6,325 bases of DNA from positions 1-6,325 of the forward strand of contig CABPXX010000086.1 in NCBI GenBank assembly GCA_902461475.1, given 5' to 3'. Each line of letters opens with the position of its first letter. The stretch's first letter is position 1. The stretch comes from an uncultured Eubacteriales bacterium. GTDB lineage: Bacteria; Bacillota; Clostridia; Oscillospirales; Oscillospiraceae. Positions 1 through 5,403 of this stretch are shown in pieces. The notes beneath the pieces are model-generated. The model saw only the letters and a program-made list of their open reading frames with translations, searched no databases and was not told the origin of the DNA. The position numbers and the translations under genes were made by a program.

Positions 1-509
1 GCCAAGTTTGAGGTAGGGGCGTTGGACACGGCGGAGGGGGCCAGGTTCAGGCCGATGAGGATGATGATGGGGCCGGTGACCACGGGGGGCAGGAAGCGCA
101 TGACCTTCTGCACACCCACCAGCTTGATGATGCCAGCCAGAATCACATACAGCAGGCCGGCCACCACAATACCGCCCAGAGCGTACTGGAGCTTTTCGGC
201 GGCGGCCATGTCGGCATACTTGCCAGCGGTCAGCTCACTCACCGCCTGGAAGCCGCCCAAGAAGGCGAAGGAGGAGCCCAGGAAGGCGGGTACCTTCAGC
301 TTGGTACACAGGTGGAAAAACAGGGTGCCGATACCGGCAAAAAACAGGGTAGTCTGGATGGACAGGGGCAGGCCATAGGAGTTGCTCACCAGCATGGGCA
401 CCAGCACGGTGGCCCCGAACATGGCGAACATGTGCTGCAAGCCCAAAATCAGCATCTTGGGCCAGCCCAGGACACGGGCGTCCTGAATGGGCGCTTGATG
501 GTTGTTCAC
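1..509 (-). CDS. uraA: NCS2-family uracil/xanthine permease, N-terminal part (runs off window)
   Basis: Inner-membrane nucleobase:cation symporter of the NCS2 (UraA/PbuX) family, expected to import uracil or a related base for salvage. Only the first 169 codons are present; the family is usually about 420-450 residues. Visible marks are the first membrane helix with LQHMFAMFGATVLVP (residues 24-38), the broken-helix segment PAFLGSSFAFLGG (74-86) and PPVVTGPIIILIGLNLA (141-157), which fit UraA-type proteins well. The substrate-binding Glu/His helices and the NAT signature lie outside the window, so uracil versus xanthine cannot be settled here. The start is GTG at 507-509, preceded by AGGAG about 6-8 nt upstream (within 516-523); no closer ATG in frame fits this ribosome site. 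The gene has its own promoter and a leader with a transcription terminator, so it is likely controlled separately from the acyl-CoA ligase gene upstream. Confidence 0.9.
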   Translation of the reverse strand, partial: MNNHQAPIQDARVLGWPKMLILGLQHMFAMFGATVLVPMLVSNSYGLPLSIQTTLFFAGIGTLFFHLCTKLKVPAFLGSSFAFLGGFQAVSELTAGKYADMAAAEKLQYALGGIVVAGLLYVILAGIIKLVGVQKVMRFLPPVVTGPIIILIGLNLAPSAVSNAPTSNL

Positions 510-542
510 GTTATTCTCTCCTTTTCTCTCATGTTCTCACAG

Positions 543-577
543 AAAAAAAGACAATCACCCGAACAAGGTAATTGTCT
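543..577 (-). terminator. Intrinsic terminator in the permease leader (attenuator)
   Basis: Read on the minus strand, an 11-bp stem (arms 577-567 and 559-549, one U-G pair) closes a 7-nt loop and is followed directly by a run of seven U (549-543). It lies between the permease promoter (668-696) and its start codon (509), not behind any gene. It is therefore best read as a conditional terminator (attenuator) controlling read-through into the permease. No clear alternative antiterminator partner for the 5' arm was found by eye. Confidence 0.85.
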
Positions 578-636
578 CATATAGGACGATGGAACGGCCA
601 CACCAAACACTGCTTCGCCTTCATCTGTGCCAGCAT
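577..636 (-). CDS. Putative 19-aa leader peptide upstream of the permease attenuator
   Basis: A short ORF in the permease leader, translated MLAQMKAKQCLVWPFHRPI. ATG at 634-636 has GGGAGG (645-650) 8 nt upstream, an ideal distance; an in-frame ATG two codons earlier (640-642) is too close to that site. The TGA stop (577-579) shares its last base with the first base of the terminator stem, so a ribosome reaching the stop would cover the 5' arm and block the hairpin. This is the geometry of translation-coupled attenuation as known from E. coli pyrBI and the amino-acid leader operons. There is no run of one amino acid that would name a sensed amino acid. It could also be a chance ORF within a structured leader; translation is not shown. 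Confidence 0.5.
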   Translation of the reverse strand: MLAQMKAKQCLVWPFHRPI

Positions 637-667
637 GTCCATTCCCTCCCTTCTGTCTCGATTTTGT

Positions 668-696
668 ATCATATCAGATTGGAGGTCAAATAGCAA
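668..696 (-). promoter_or_regulatory. Sigma-A-like promoter of the permease transcript
   Basis: On the minus strand, TTGCTA (691-696) and TATGAT (668-673) are separated by exactly 17 nt, and a TGA directly before the -10 makes an extended -10 (TGNTATGAT). The expected start is near 661, giving a leader of about 150 nt that carries the short ORF and the terminator. Confidence 0.7.
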
Positions 697-719
697 TACA
701 AAATAATTTCCATCCGCCC

Positions 720-751
720 GGTGTGGGGCGGGAAGATGCCCGCCCCGCACC
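720..751 (-). terminator. Strong GC-rich hairpin after the acyl-CoA ligase gene
   Basis: Arms 720-732 and 739-751 pair over 13 positions around a 6-nt loop, starting 7 nt past the stop of the ligase gene. On the minus-strand RNA position 724/747 is an A-C mismatch; on the plus strand it is a U-G wobble. No U-tract follows on either side, so it may be a weak or factor-assisted terminator or an mRNA 3'-end stabiliser rather than a classical intrinsic terminator. Confidence 0.55.
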
Positions 752-758
752 CATGGGA

Positions 759-2171
759 TTATGCCTTGTTTTTCTTGATTTGGCCGTATTTATACAGCGC
801 GATCATGGCGTTGACCGCCTGCTCCGCCGTGGGATAGGCGGGGATGCCGTGGTCCCGCAGCTTCATGATGGCCTCCTGACACTCCTCGCCGCCCTGGCAT
901 TCCATGATAAAGGGCTTGCCCAGGTGCTTGTAGGTCTCGTGGATCTGAATGACCACATCGGTGACCGCAGGCACATCGGTGACGGCGGTGGGACAGATGG
1001 AGCCCAGAATACCGTGCACGTTGGGGTCCCGGATGGCCTGGGTGAAGGCGCCCTTGTACTGGATGGGGGAGGCGGTGCCCGAAATGTCCACAGGGTTCAG
1101 GGGCGAGCCAAACATGGGCATATAGGCCCGGATACGTCCAGCCAGCCCCGGGGAGATCTCAGACAGCTCATGGAGGGGCAGGCCGCAGCGCTCGAAGTGG
1201 TCACAGCTGAGCAGACCAGAGCCGCCGCCGTTGGTAATCATCACGATGTGGTCCCCCTTGGGGGTGGGCTGCATGCCCAGAGCCAGGGACACGTCCAGGA
1301 ACTCCTGCCAGGTGGTGGCCCGGATGGCCCCCGCCCGCTCAAAGATCTCGTCATAGAAGGCGTCGGTGGTCCCGGCGTTCTCGCTGGCGGTGTGGGCAAA
1401 GGCCGCCTTCTCGCCGATCTTGGAGCCGCCCACCTTGATGGTGACAATGGGCTTATCCACATGCTGGCAGGCGTCCACAAAGGCCTCGGGGCTGTCCAGG
1501 CCCTCGATGTAGATGGCCAGACACTTGGTGTTGGGGTCCCGTCCGGCGCAGGCCACGAACTCGCAGAAGTCCACGTCCGCCTTGTTGCCCAGGCCCACAA
1601 AGAAGCTCATGCCGAAGTGGTCCTTTTGAGAGGTGCCCAAGGCGGCCAGTAGATTGGCACCCGACTGGGAGATCATGGCCACAGGGCCCTTGATGGGCAG
1701 ATAGGGGATGAAGCCGCAGTTGAAGTTCAGGTAGGGGCTGCCCATGCCCACCAGGTTGGGGCCGATGAGGGGCAGCTGGTTGTCCCGGCAGTACTGGGTG
1801 AGCTGATTTTGCGGCGCGCCCCGGCCGATTTCCTTAAAGGCGCTGGTGGCGATGACCACGATCTTTACCTTTTTGGCCACACAGTCCTCCAGCACGGATT
1901 TGACAATGTGGGCGGGCACGGCCACAAACACCAAATCCACATCATAGGGAATGTCTTTGACGGTGGGGTAGGCGGGCAGGCCCTGCACCACGTTGCTTCT
2001 GGGGTTGACGGGGTACAGCTCTCCCTTGTAGCCCCAGCGGCGCAGCTCCTCAATGACCTTATAGCCCACCTTGGTGGGGTAGCGGCTGGCGCCCACTACG
2101 GCGATGGACCGGGGATTCAGGGCATATTGCAGGTTCTCAATGACATATTCTCTGGCGCGCTCTACCTTCAT
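759..2171 (-). CDS. ADP-forming acetate/acyl-CoA ligase, alpha subunit (NDP-forming acyl-CoA synthetase)
   Basis: Cytoplasmic enzyme subunit expected to interconvert acyl-CoA + ADP + Pi and free acid + CoA + ATP, giving substrate-level ATP in fermenting anaerobes. The 470 residues hold an N-terminal CoA-binding Rossmann domain (about 16-115; IAVVGASRYPTKVGYKV, LYPVNPR), then succinyl-CoA-ligase-like domains with GPNLVGM (137-143), SQSGA (168-172), the Glu in YIEGLDSPEAF (Glu223) and the likely phosphorylated His260 in AFAHTASENAG. The usual motif there is SHTGSLAG-like, so the flanks are divergent. Length fits a separate alpha subunit (about 460 aa). The ATP-grasp beta part (about 230 aa) is absent here and downstream is a permease, so a partner must be encoded elsewhere. 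ATG is at 2169-2171, with AGGAGG (2181-2186) lying inside the last codons of the upstream gene, so translation is probably coupled. The acyl substrate is not predictable from sequence. Confidence 0.88.
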   Translation of the reverse strand: MKVERAREYVIENLQYALNPRSIAVVGASRYPTKVGYKVIEELRRWGYKGELYPVNPRSNVVQGLPAYPTVKDIPYDVDLVFVAVPAHIVKSVLEDCVAKKVKIVVIATSAFKEIGRGAPQNQLTQYCRDNQLPLIGPNLVGMGSPYLNFNCGFIPYLPIKGPVAMISQSGANLLAALGTSQKDHFGMSFFVGLGNKADVDFCEFVACAGRDPNTKCLAIYIEGLDSPEAFVDACQHVDKPIVTIKVGGSKIGEKAAFAHTASENAGTTDAFYDEIFERAGAIRATTWQEFLDVSLALGMQPTPKGDHIVMITNGGGSGLLSCDHFERCGLPLHELSEISPGLAGRIRAYMPMFGSPLNPVDISGTASPIQYKGAFTQAIRDPNVHGILGSICPTAVTDVPAVTDVVIQIHETYKHLGKPFIMECQGGEECQEAIMKLRDHGIPAYPTAEQAVNAMIALYKYGQIKKNKA

Positions 2172-2172
2172 G

Positions 2173-3390
2173 TCATTTCACCTCCTCATGATTGGAAAAC
2201 TGGCACTTGACGCAGCTTTGAGCGGTGCGGTCCTGGAGAAAGTCGTCGGTGAAGACGCACTCCTCCCAATAGCCGTTCTGGTCGTCCAGACGGGCCACCC
2301 AGCGGCGGAACTGCCGGGGCGAGTCTGCCACCTTCACCTCCTCAATTTCTCCATAGCTTTCCAGCTTGGCCCGCAGGGCCTCGGGGTCGGTGAGCTGATT
2401 AAAGGAGCTGAGCATCACGTCATAGAAGGAGTCGGAGAACTCCCAGATGTTGTTGAACTCGGGCATGTCGCTGAGCTCGTCCACCAGCTGGGCTTTCCGG
2501 TAGCTGGGCACATTCTGGAACATGCGCACCAAGTACATCTTCATGGACAGGCCCAAGCGCATGTGGTTGATGTAGATCATGGGCACGGCGATACGGCGCT
2601 TGTCGCAAATCTCCACAAAGTCCGCCTTCATCTGGGCCCCGTCCAGGCCGCTGAGCCGCTCCAGCACGTCATAGTCGAACATGTCTCCCACGGAAGCGGT
2701 GTTGTTGATGGCGTCGATGATGGCGAAGTCCGTCTTGTCCAGGACATCCTGGACCTCCAGCAGTTTATCCACCTGCTCCTGGCCCCAGATGAACTTGCGG
2801 TAGCCGTCCCCGTGGGCGTCCCACATATTCACGTTGGACTCCCGCACGTCCCGGCGGATGGGGCACAGGTGGACGTACTCCACCTCCGGCATATCCCGCC
2901 AGGGTCCAATGACGTCGCTGAGCAGGTTATCCAGCACCCGCATGTGGTTTCCGTTGAAGTAGTCGAAGTCGCCGTTGGTCTCGTATCCGGTGCAGATGTC
3001 GTCCTTGTTCTGGAACCACTCGGACAGCTTGGCCTTCACCGCCGGGTCGGTGCCATCCTTGAGCTTCACCACCCAGTAGTACAGGCCCCAGCCATACACC
3101 GCCACCGCCGGATTGTACACGAACATAATGGCGTGCTGGTCATACATCCGCTTGATTCTCTCCCCCACTTCCGCAGCCGGAATTCCAACTTTGTCCGAGA
3201 TGTACTTCAAATTGAACACCTCGGGATAGTTCTGATAGAAGGACTTGGCCACGTTGTAGGCACTAAACTCTGCGCTGTCTGTGCTGACAATCCCCGGTTC
3301 TGTAAACCCAATGCCTCTGGGCGCATACCAATACTCACGCATCCACGCCTGATGCTGGTCGGAACCAAGGGTGTAGTGATTGTTTGACAT
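2173..3390 (-). CDS. Tandem Lrp/AsnC-like protein (two HTH-RAM modules) with Cys-containing tail
   Basis: 405-residue soluble protein that appears to be two Lrp/AsnC-like units in one chain. The first has an HTH-like stretch (about 62-90; YISDKVGIPAAEVGERIKRM) and a ligand-binding RAM/ACT-like domain (about 100-180; the TGYETNGDFDYF segment recalls the Lrp 'G-D-Y-D' strand, ending MPEVEYVHL). The second has a degenerate HTH (about 220-270) and another RAM-like domain (272-355; MPEFNNIWEFSDSFYDVML). The tail carries Cys378 and a CVKC pair (393/396). It may be an effector-binding regulator of its operon. Lrp-like folds also serve as enzymes (siroheme decarboxylases AhbA/AhbB), so an enzymatic or ligand-sensing role is possible. 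It is the first gene of an operon with the acyl-CoA ligase alpha subunit, 1 nt apart. The start at 3388-3390 has AGGAGG (3397-3402) 6 nt upstream. Family assignment is by eye; function unknown. Confidence 0.65.
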   Translation of the reverse strand: MSNNHYTLGSDQHQAWMREYWYAPRGIGFTEPGIVSTDSAEFSAYNVAKSFYQNYPEVFNLKYISDKVGIPAAEVGERIKRMYDQHAIMFVYNPAVAVYGWGLYYWVVKLKDGTDPAVKAKLSEWFQNKDDICTGYETNGDFDYFNGNHMRVLDNLLSDVIGPWRDMPEVEYVHLCPIRRDVRESNVNMWDAHGDGYRKFIWGQEQVDKLLEVQDVLDKTDFAIIDAINNTASVGDMFDYDVLERLSGLDGAQMKADFVEICDKRRIAVPMIYINHMRLGLSMKMYLVRMFQNVPSYRKAQLVDELSDMPEFNNIWEFSDSFYDVMLSSFNQLTDPEALRAKLESYGEIEEVKVADSPRQFRRWVARLDDQNGYWEECVFTDDFLQDRTAQSCVKCQFSNHEEVK

Positions 3391-3510
3391 ACCGATCCTC
3401 CTCGTGTTGAAATTTTGACCTGTTTTCTACGGCAACCAGCCCATGGCTGGGTCATCTTCTGTGGGGGCTGCGAGGATGAGAGAGTCATGTGCCGCCTGTC
3501 TTCTCTTGTC

Positions 3511-3539
3511 AGTTTAGCACAACCATTTTTAATATTCAA
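3511..3539 (-). promoter_or_regulatory. Sigma-A-like promoter of the Lrp-like/acyl-CoA ligase operon
   Basis: On the minus strand, TTGAAT (3534-3539) and TAAACT (3511-3516) are separated by 17 nt, with a TGC before the -10 giving an extended -10. It would leave a leader of about 115 nt before the ATG at 3390. The leader contains a small palindrome, CCAGCC-CAT-GGCTGG (around 3436-3450), but no terminator. Confidence 0.6.
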
Positions 3540-3578
3540 GTACAATTCCCGGTATAGTGCACAATCTCCAAATACCCC

Positions 3579-3607
3579 TTGACACGTGATACTATACGTG
3601 GCATAGT
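3579..3607 (+). promoter_or_regulatory. Promoter of the PadR operon
   Basis: A consensus -35 TTGACA (3579-3584), a 17-nt spacer and a -10-like CATAGT (3602-3607). Transcription would start about 15 nt before the ribosome site GGGAGG (3618-3623). The spacer and -10 lie inside the dyad listed separately, so the promoter is likely repressible. Confidence 0.75.
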
Positions 3608-3615
3608 ATTACGTG
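3583..3615 (+). promoter_or_regulatory. Inverted repeat overlapping the promoter, probable PadR operator
   Basis: Arms 3583-3595 (CACGTGATACTAT) and 3603-3615 (ATAGTATTACGTG) are inverted copies matching at 12 of 13 positions around a 7-nt centre. They cover the end of the -35, the spacer and the -10 of the promoter for the PadR gene. PadR repressors bind dyads as dimers and often repress their own operon, so this is the expected autoregulatory site. A bound dimer would block RNA polymerase. Binding itself is inferred. Confidence 0.75.
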
Positions 3616-3629
3616 AAGGGAGGTATTCC

Positions 3630-3950
3630 ATGGATATTCAGTTAAAGCGAGGGCTGCTGGACGTGTGTGTGCTGGCGGCCATCAAAAATGAGGATTCCTA
3701 CGGCTATCAGATCATCAAAGACATGAAGCCCTATGTGGAGATCTCCGAGTCCACCCTGTACCCCATTTTACGGCGTTTAGAAGGGGCCCAGCTGCTGACG
3801 GTACGAAAGGCCGAGCACAACGGCAGACTACGCAAGTATTACCACATCACGTCCCAGGGGCTCCAACGCCTGGAGGACTTTAAGTCAGAGTGGAACGAGA
3901 TTATATCCATCTATCAGTTCGTCACAAGAGAGGATGAAAGCCATGAATAA
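3630..3950 (+). CDS. PadR-family transcriptional repressor (short type)
   Basis: 106-residue winged-helix DNA-binding protein of the short PadR class. It begins MDIQLKRGLLDVCVLAAI (helix 1) and has SYGYQIIKDM (23-32), the recognition-helix region ISESTLYPILRRLEGAQLL, and the wing with EHNGRLRKYYHITSQG (65-80 approx.), a very characteristic PadR signature. The C-terminal dimerisation helix is short, as usual for this class. The start at 3630 is chosen because GGGAGG lies 6 nt upstream (3618-3623); the longer in-frame start at 3579 falls in the -35 element and cannot be right. It heads an operon and overlaps the next gene by 8 nt. It probably represses its own promoter through the dyad at 3583-3615. 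In related clusters it is paired with DUF1700 and DUF4097 genes, as here. The inducing signal is unknown. Confidence 0.93.
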   Translation: MDIQLKRGLLDVCVLAAIKNEDSYGYQIIKDMKPYVEISESTLYPILRRLEGAQLLTVRKAEHNGRLRKYYHITSQGLQRLEDFKSEWNEIISIYQFVTREDESHE

Positions 3951-3960
3951 ACAAGAATTT
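3941..3960 (+). repeat. Direct repeat at gene start, copy 1
   Basis: Twenty bases spanning the start codon and first six codons (MNKQEF) of the DUF1700 gene are identical to 5384-5403, the start of the fusion gene. Beyond this the two genes diverge at the DNA level while staying similar in protein, which fits an old duplication of the first domain. Confidence 0.75.
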
Positions 3961-4542
3961 CTCGCTGCCCTCCAGGCAGGTCTGAAAGGATTGCCACGAG
4001 GGGATATTCAGCACTGGGTGGAGTTCTACCGGGAGATGGTAGAGGACCGCATGGAGGACGGTATGTCTGAAGAGGAGGCGGTGGCCGCTCTAGGTCCGGT
4101 CCGGGACCTCGTAGCTCAGATTCTCTCAGAAACCCCGCTGCCCCGACTAGTCCACGAAAAAGTCAAGCCCAAACGCCCCATGAAGGCATGGGAAATTATT
4201 CTGCTGGTGCTGGGGTCCCCCGTGTGGCTTCCTCTGGCCTGCGCCGCTGTGCTGGTCCTTCTGGCGGGATATGCTGTTCTCTGGGCCTGCATCATCACTC
4301 TGTACGCCGTAGACCTCACCGCCGCGCTGGGCGGGGTAGCCGGTCTGGTGGGTTCTCTGCTGCTGGCCCCCTCCGGGGAGTTGGCCGCCAGAGTCTTCCT
4401 GCTGGGTGCCGGTCTGGCATGTCTGGGCCTGGCTGTGCTCCTGTTTTTCGTCTTCAACCAGATTTCTGTCTGGATTCTGCGTCTGAGTAAAAAGGCCCTG
4501 CTGGCCCTCAAATTCCGCTTTGTGCAAAAGGAGGCTGTATGA
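3943..4542 (+). CDS. DUF1700 (HAAS-domain) integral membrane protein
   Basis: 199-residue protein with a cytoplasmic helical domain at residues 1-62 (MNKQEFLAALQAGLKGLP, then FYREMVEDRMEDGMSEEEAVAALGPV), the hallmark of DUF1700/HAAS-type proteins found beside PadR genes. A basic linker (71-81) precedes three or four hydrophobic segments (about 84-104, 106-124, 128-142, 150-178) and a basic C-terminal tail. It probably sits in the cytoplasmic membrane and may relay a signal to, or work with, its partners; the biochemical role of the family is not established. ATG 3943 is preferred over an upstream in-frame ATG at 3934 because GAGAGG (3928-3933) gives proper spacing only for 3943, and because the paralogue at 5386 starts with the same MNKQEF. 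It overlaps the PadR gene by 8 nt and the next gene by 4 nt (ATGA), so translation is probably coupled along the operon. Confidence 0.88.
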   Translation: MNKQEFLAALQAGLKGLPRGDIQHWVEFYREMVEDRMEDGMSEEEAVAALGPVRDLVAQILSETPLPRLVHEKVKPKRPMKAWEIILLVLGSPVWLPLACAAVLVLLAGYAVLWACIITLYAVDLTAALGGVAGLVGSLLLAPSGELAARVFLLGAGLACLGLAVLLFFVFNQISVWILRLSKKALLALKFRFVQKEAV

Positions 4543-5327
4543 TGAGACGCTCTAAAAAGATTGCCATTCTCACCTCGTGTGCCCTCATCATCGTGGGCTT
4601 TGTTCTGGCCCTGAGCGCCTTGATCGTGATGAAATTTGACCTGTCCCGGCTGAACACCCTGGACTACCACACCGCCACCTTCCCGATCCAGGAATCGTTC
4701 TCCGCCATCCAGGTGGATGTCACTGACTGTGACGTACAGCTTCTCCCCTCCCAGAACGATACATGCCGGGTGGAGTGTCCCGAGAGCCGGACCTCTCACT
4801 ATACGGTAGAGGTCAAGCAGGGCATCCTCACTGTGTCTCAAAACGATACAGGTGCCTGGTACCATCACGTGGGTATCTACATGGGCCCTGTGGAGCTGAC
4901 CATCTATCTGCCTCAGGACCAATATGAGCGTCTGTCTGTGGACTCCCTCAGCGGTACTGTCTCTGTACCAGATAACTTTTCCTGCGATAACCTCCAGGTG
5001 TATACCGCCAGTGGGTCGGTATACCTGGCTGCACAGGTGACGGGGGAGGTATGTGTGGACACGGTAAGCGGCGAGCTGGAACTCACCGGGACTCAGCCCC
5101 AAGCTCTTCGCCTGCAATCCACCAGTGGAAACGTAACCCTCACCGACTGCGATGCCCAAGCCATCCACATTGAGACCATCAGCGGAAACGTGTCTGCCGC
5201 TCTGAACTCTTCCAAGACATTCTCGGTTCAAACCGTCAGCGGTGATGTGCGGACTCCCCAAGGCACCACCGGAGACCTGTGTGAAATCTCCACCGTCAGC
5301 GGAAATGTCACCTGCACCATACCTTGA
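4539..5327 (+). CDS. Membrane-anchored DUF4097 beta-repeat protein
   Basis: 262-residue protein with a basic N-terminus (MMRRSKK), one hydrophobic segment (about 8-31) and a long beta-rich DUF4097 domain. By the positive-inside rule the domain should lie outside the membrane. The C-terminal half is a regular ladder with Ser-Gly at residues 138, 158, 177, 196, 215, 234 and 254, a 19-20-residue period, each in a (T/S)xSGxV context. This suggests a coiled beta-solenoid or beta-roll. Cys64 and Cys76 (C-x11-C) recur at the same spacing in the next gene. DUF4097 proteins (LiaG, YvlB, LiaX) occur in envelope-stress operons, so a cell-surface or stress role is likely but not shown. ATG 4539 overlaps the upstream stop; the adjacent ATG at 4542 has better spacing (7 nt) from AGGAGG (4529-4534) and may be the true start, which changes one residue only. 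Confidence 0.85.
   Translation: MMRRSKKIAILTSCALIIVGFVLALSALIVMKFDLSRLNTLDYHTATFPIQESFSAIQVDVTDCDVQLLPSQNDTCRVECPESRTSHYTVEVKQGILTVSQNDTGAWYHHVGIYMGPVELTIYLPQDQYERLSVDSLSGTVSVPDNFSCDNLQVYTASGSVYLAAQVTGEVCVDTVSGELELTGTQPQALRLQSTSGNVTLTDCDAQAIHIETISGNVSAALNSSKTFSVQTVSGDVRTPQGTTGDLCEISTVSGNVTCTIP
4941..5318 (+). repeat. 57-60-nt periodic coding repeats in the DUF4097 gene (7 units)
   Basis: Seven coding units, each centred on a codon pair for Ser-Gly (AGC/AGT + GGN), spaced 57 or 60 nt apart (Ser codons at 4950, 5010, 5067, 5124, 5181, 5238, 5298). Later units share a near-identical core such as ACCRTCAGCGG. The repeat encodes the beta-strand ladder of the protein. Units differ enough between cores that they are ancient coding repeats rather than recent slippage. 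Confidence 0.75.
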
Positions 5328-5383
5328 GCCCCCGTCCGTCCCAACCCTTGCATGAATTCATAACAAATGAGGGAGGAATACCA

Positions 5384-5403
5384 CCATGAATAAACAAGAA
5401 TTT
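5384..5403 (+). repeat. Direct repeat at gene start, copy 2
   Basis: Exact 20-base match to 3941-3960, at the start of the HAAS-DUF4097 fusion gene. It marks the two HAAS domains as paralogues. Confidence 0.75.

Noticed and set aside
552..566. CCGAAC core of a PurR box in the attenuator loop
   Set aside because: Only the six-base core matches; the A/T flanks and the second box expected for PurR sites are missing, and the bases are explained by the terminator loop.
577..636. Similarity of the leader peptide end (HRP before the stop) to TnaC
   Set aside because: The Trp-to-Pro spacing is much shorter than in TnaC and the gene downstream is not tryptophanase, so the match is most likely chance.
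590..660. Purine, PRPP or PyrR-type riboswitch in the permease leader
   Set aside because: The conserved bases of those elements were not found. A GGAATGG/CCGTTCC pairing exists, but it alone does not identify a class.
627..1652. Long plus-strand open frame (341 codons) opposite the acyl-CoA ligase gene
   Set aside because: It lies antisense to a gene with clear catalytic motifs, is Gly/His/Val-rich with no family features, and has no ribosome site. It arises from the high third-position GC of the real gene.
2104..3387. Long plus-strand open frame (427 codons) opposite the Lrp-like gene
   Set aside because: Antisense shadow with low-complexity His/Val/Leu composition and no ribosome site; the minus-strand frame has a proper start and domain pattern.
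3579..3629. Longer PadR start (17 extra residues)
   Set aside because: The upstream ATG falls in the promoter -35 region and has no ribosome site; ATG 3630 has one and matches the family N-terminus.
4116..5261. Minus-strand open frame (381 codons) across the DUF1700 and DUF4097 genes
   Set aside because: It crosses two recognisable coupled genes on the other strand and shows no domain, so it is a shadow.
5328..5385. Internal promoter before the fusion gene
   Set aside because: A TTGCAT is present but no -10 stands at the right distance before the ribosome site, and no terminator ends the previous gene.
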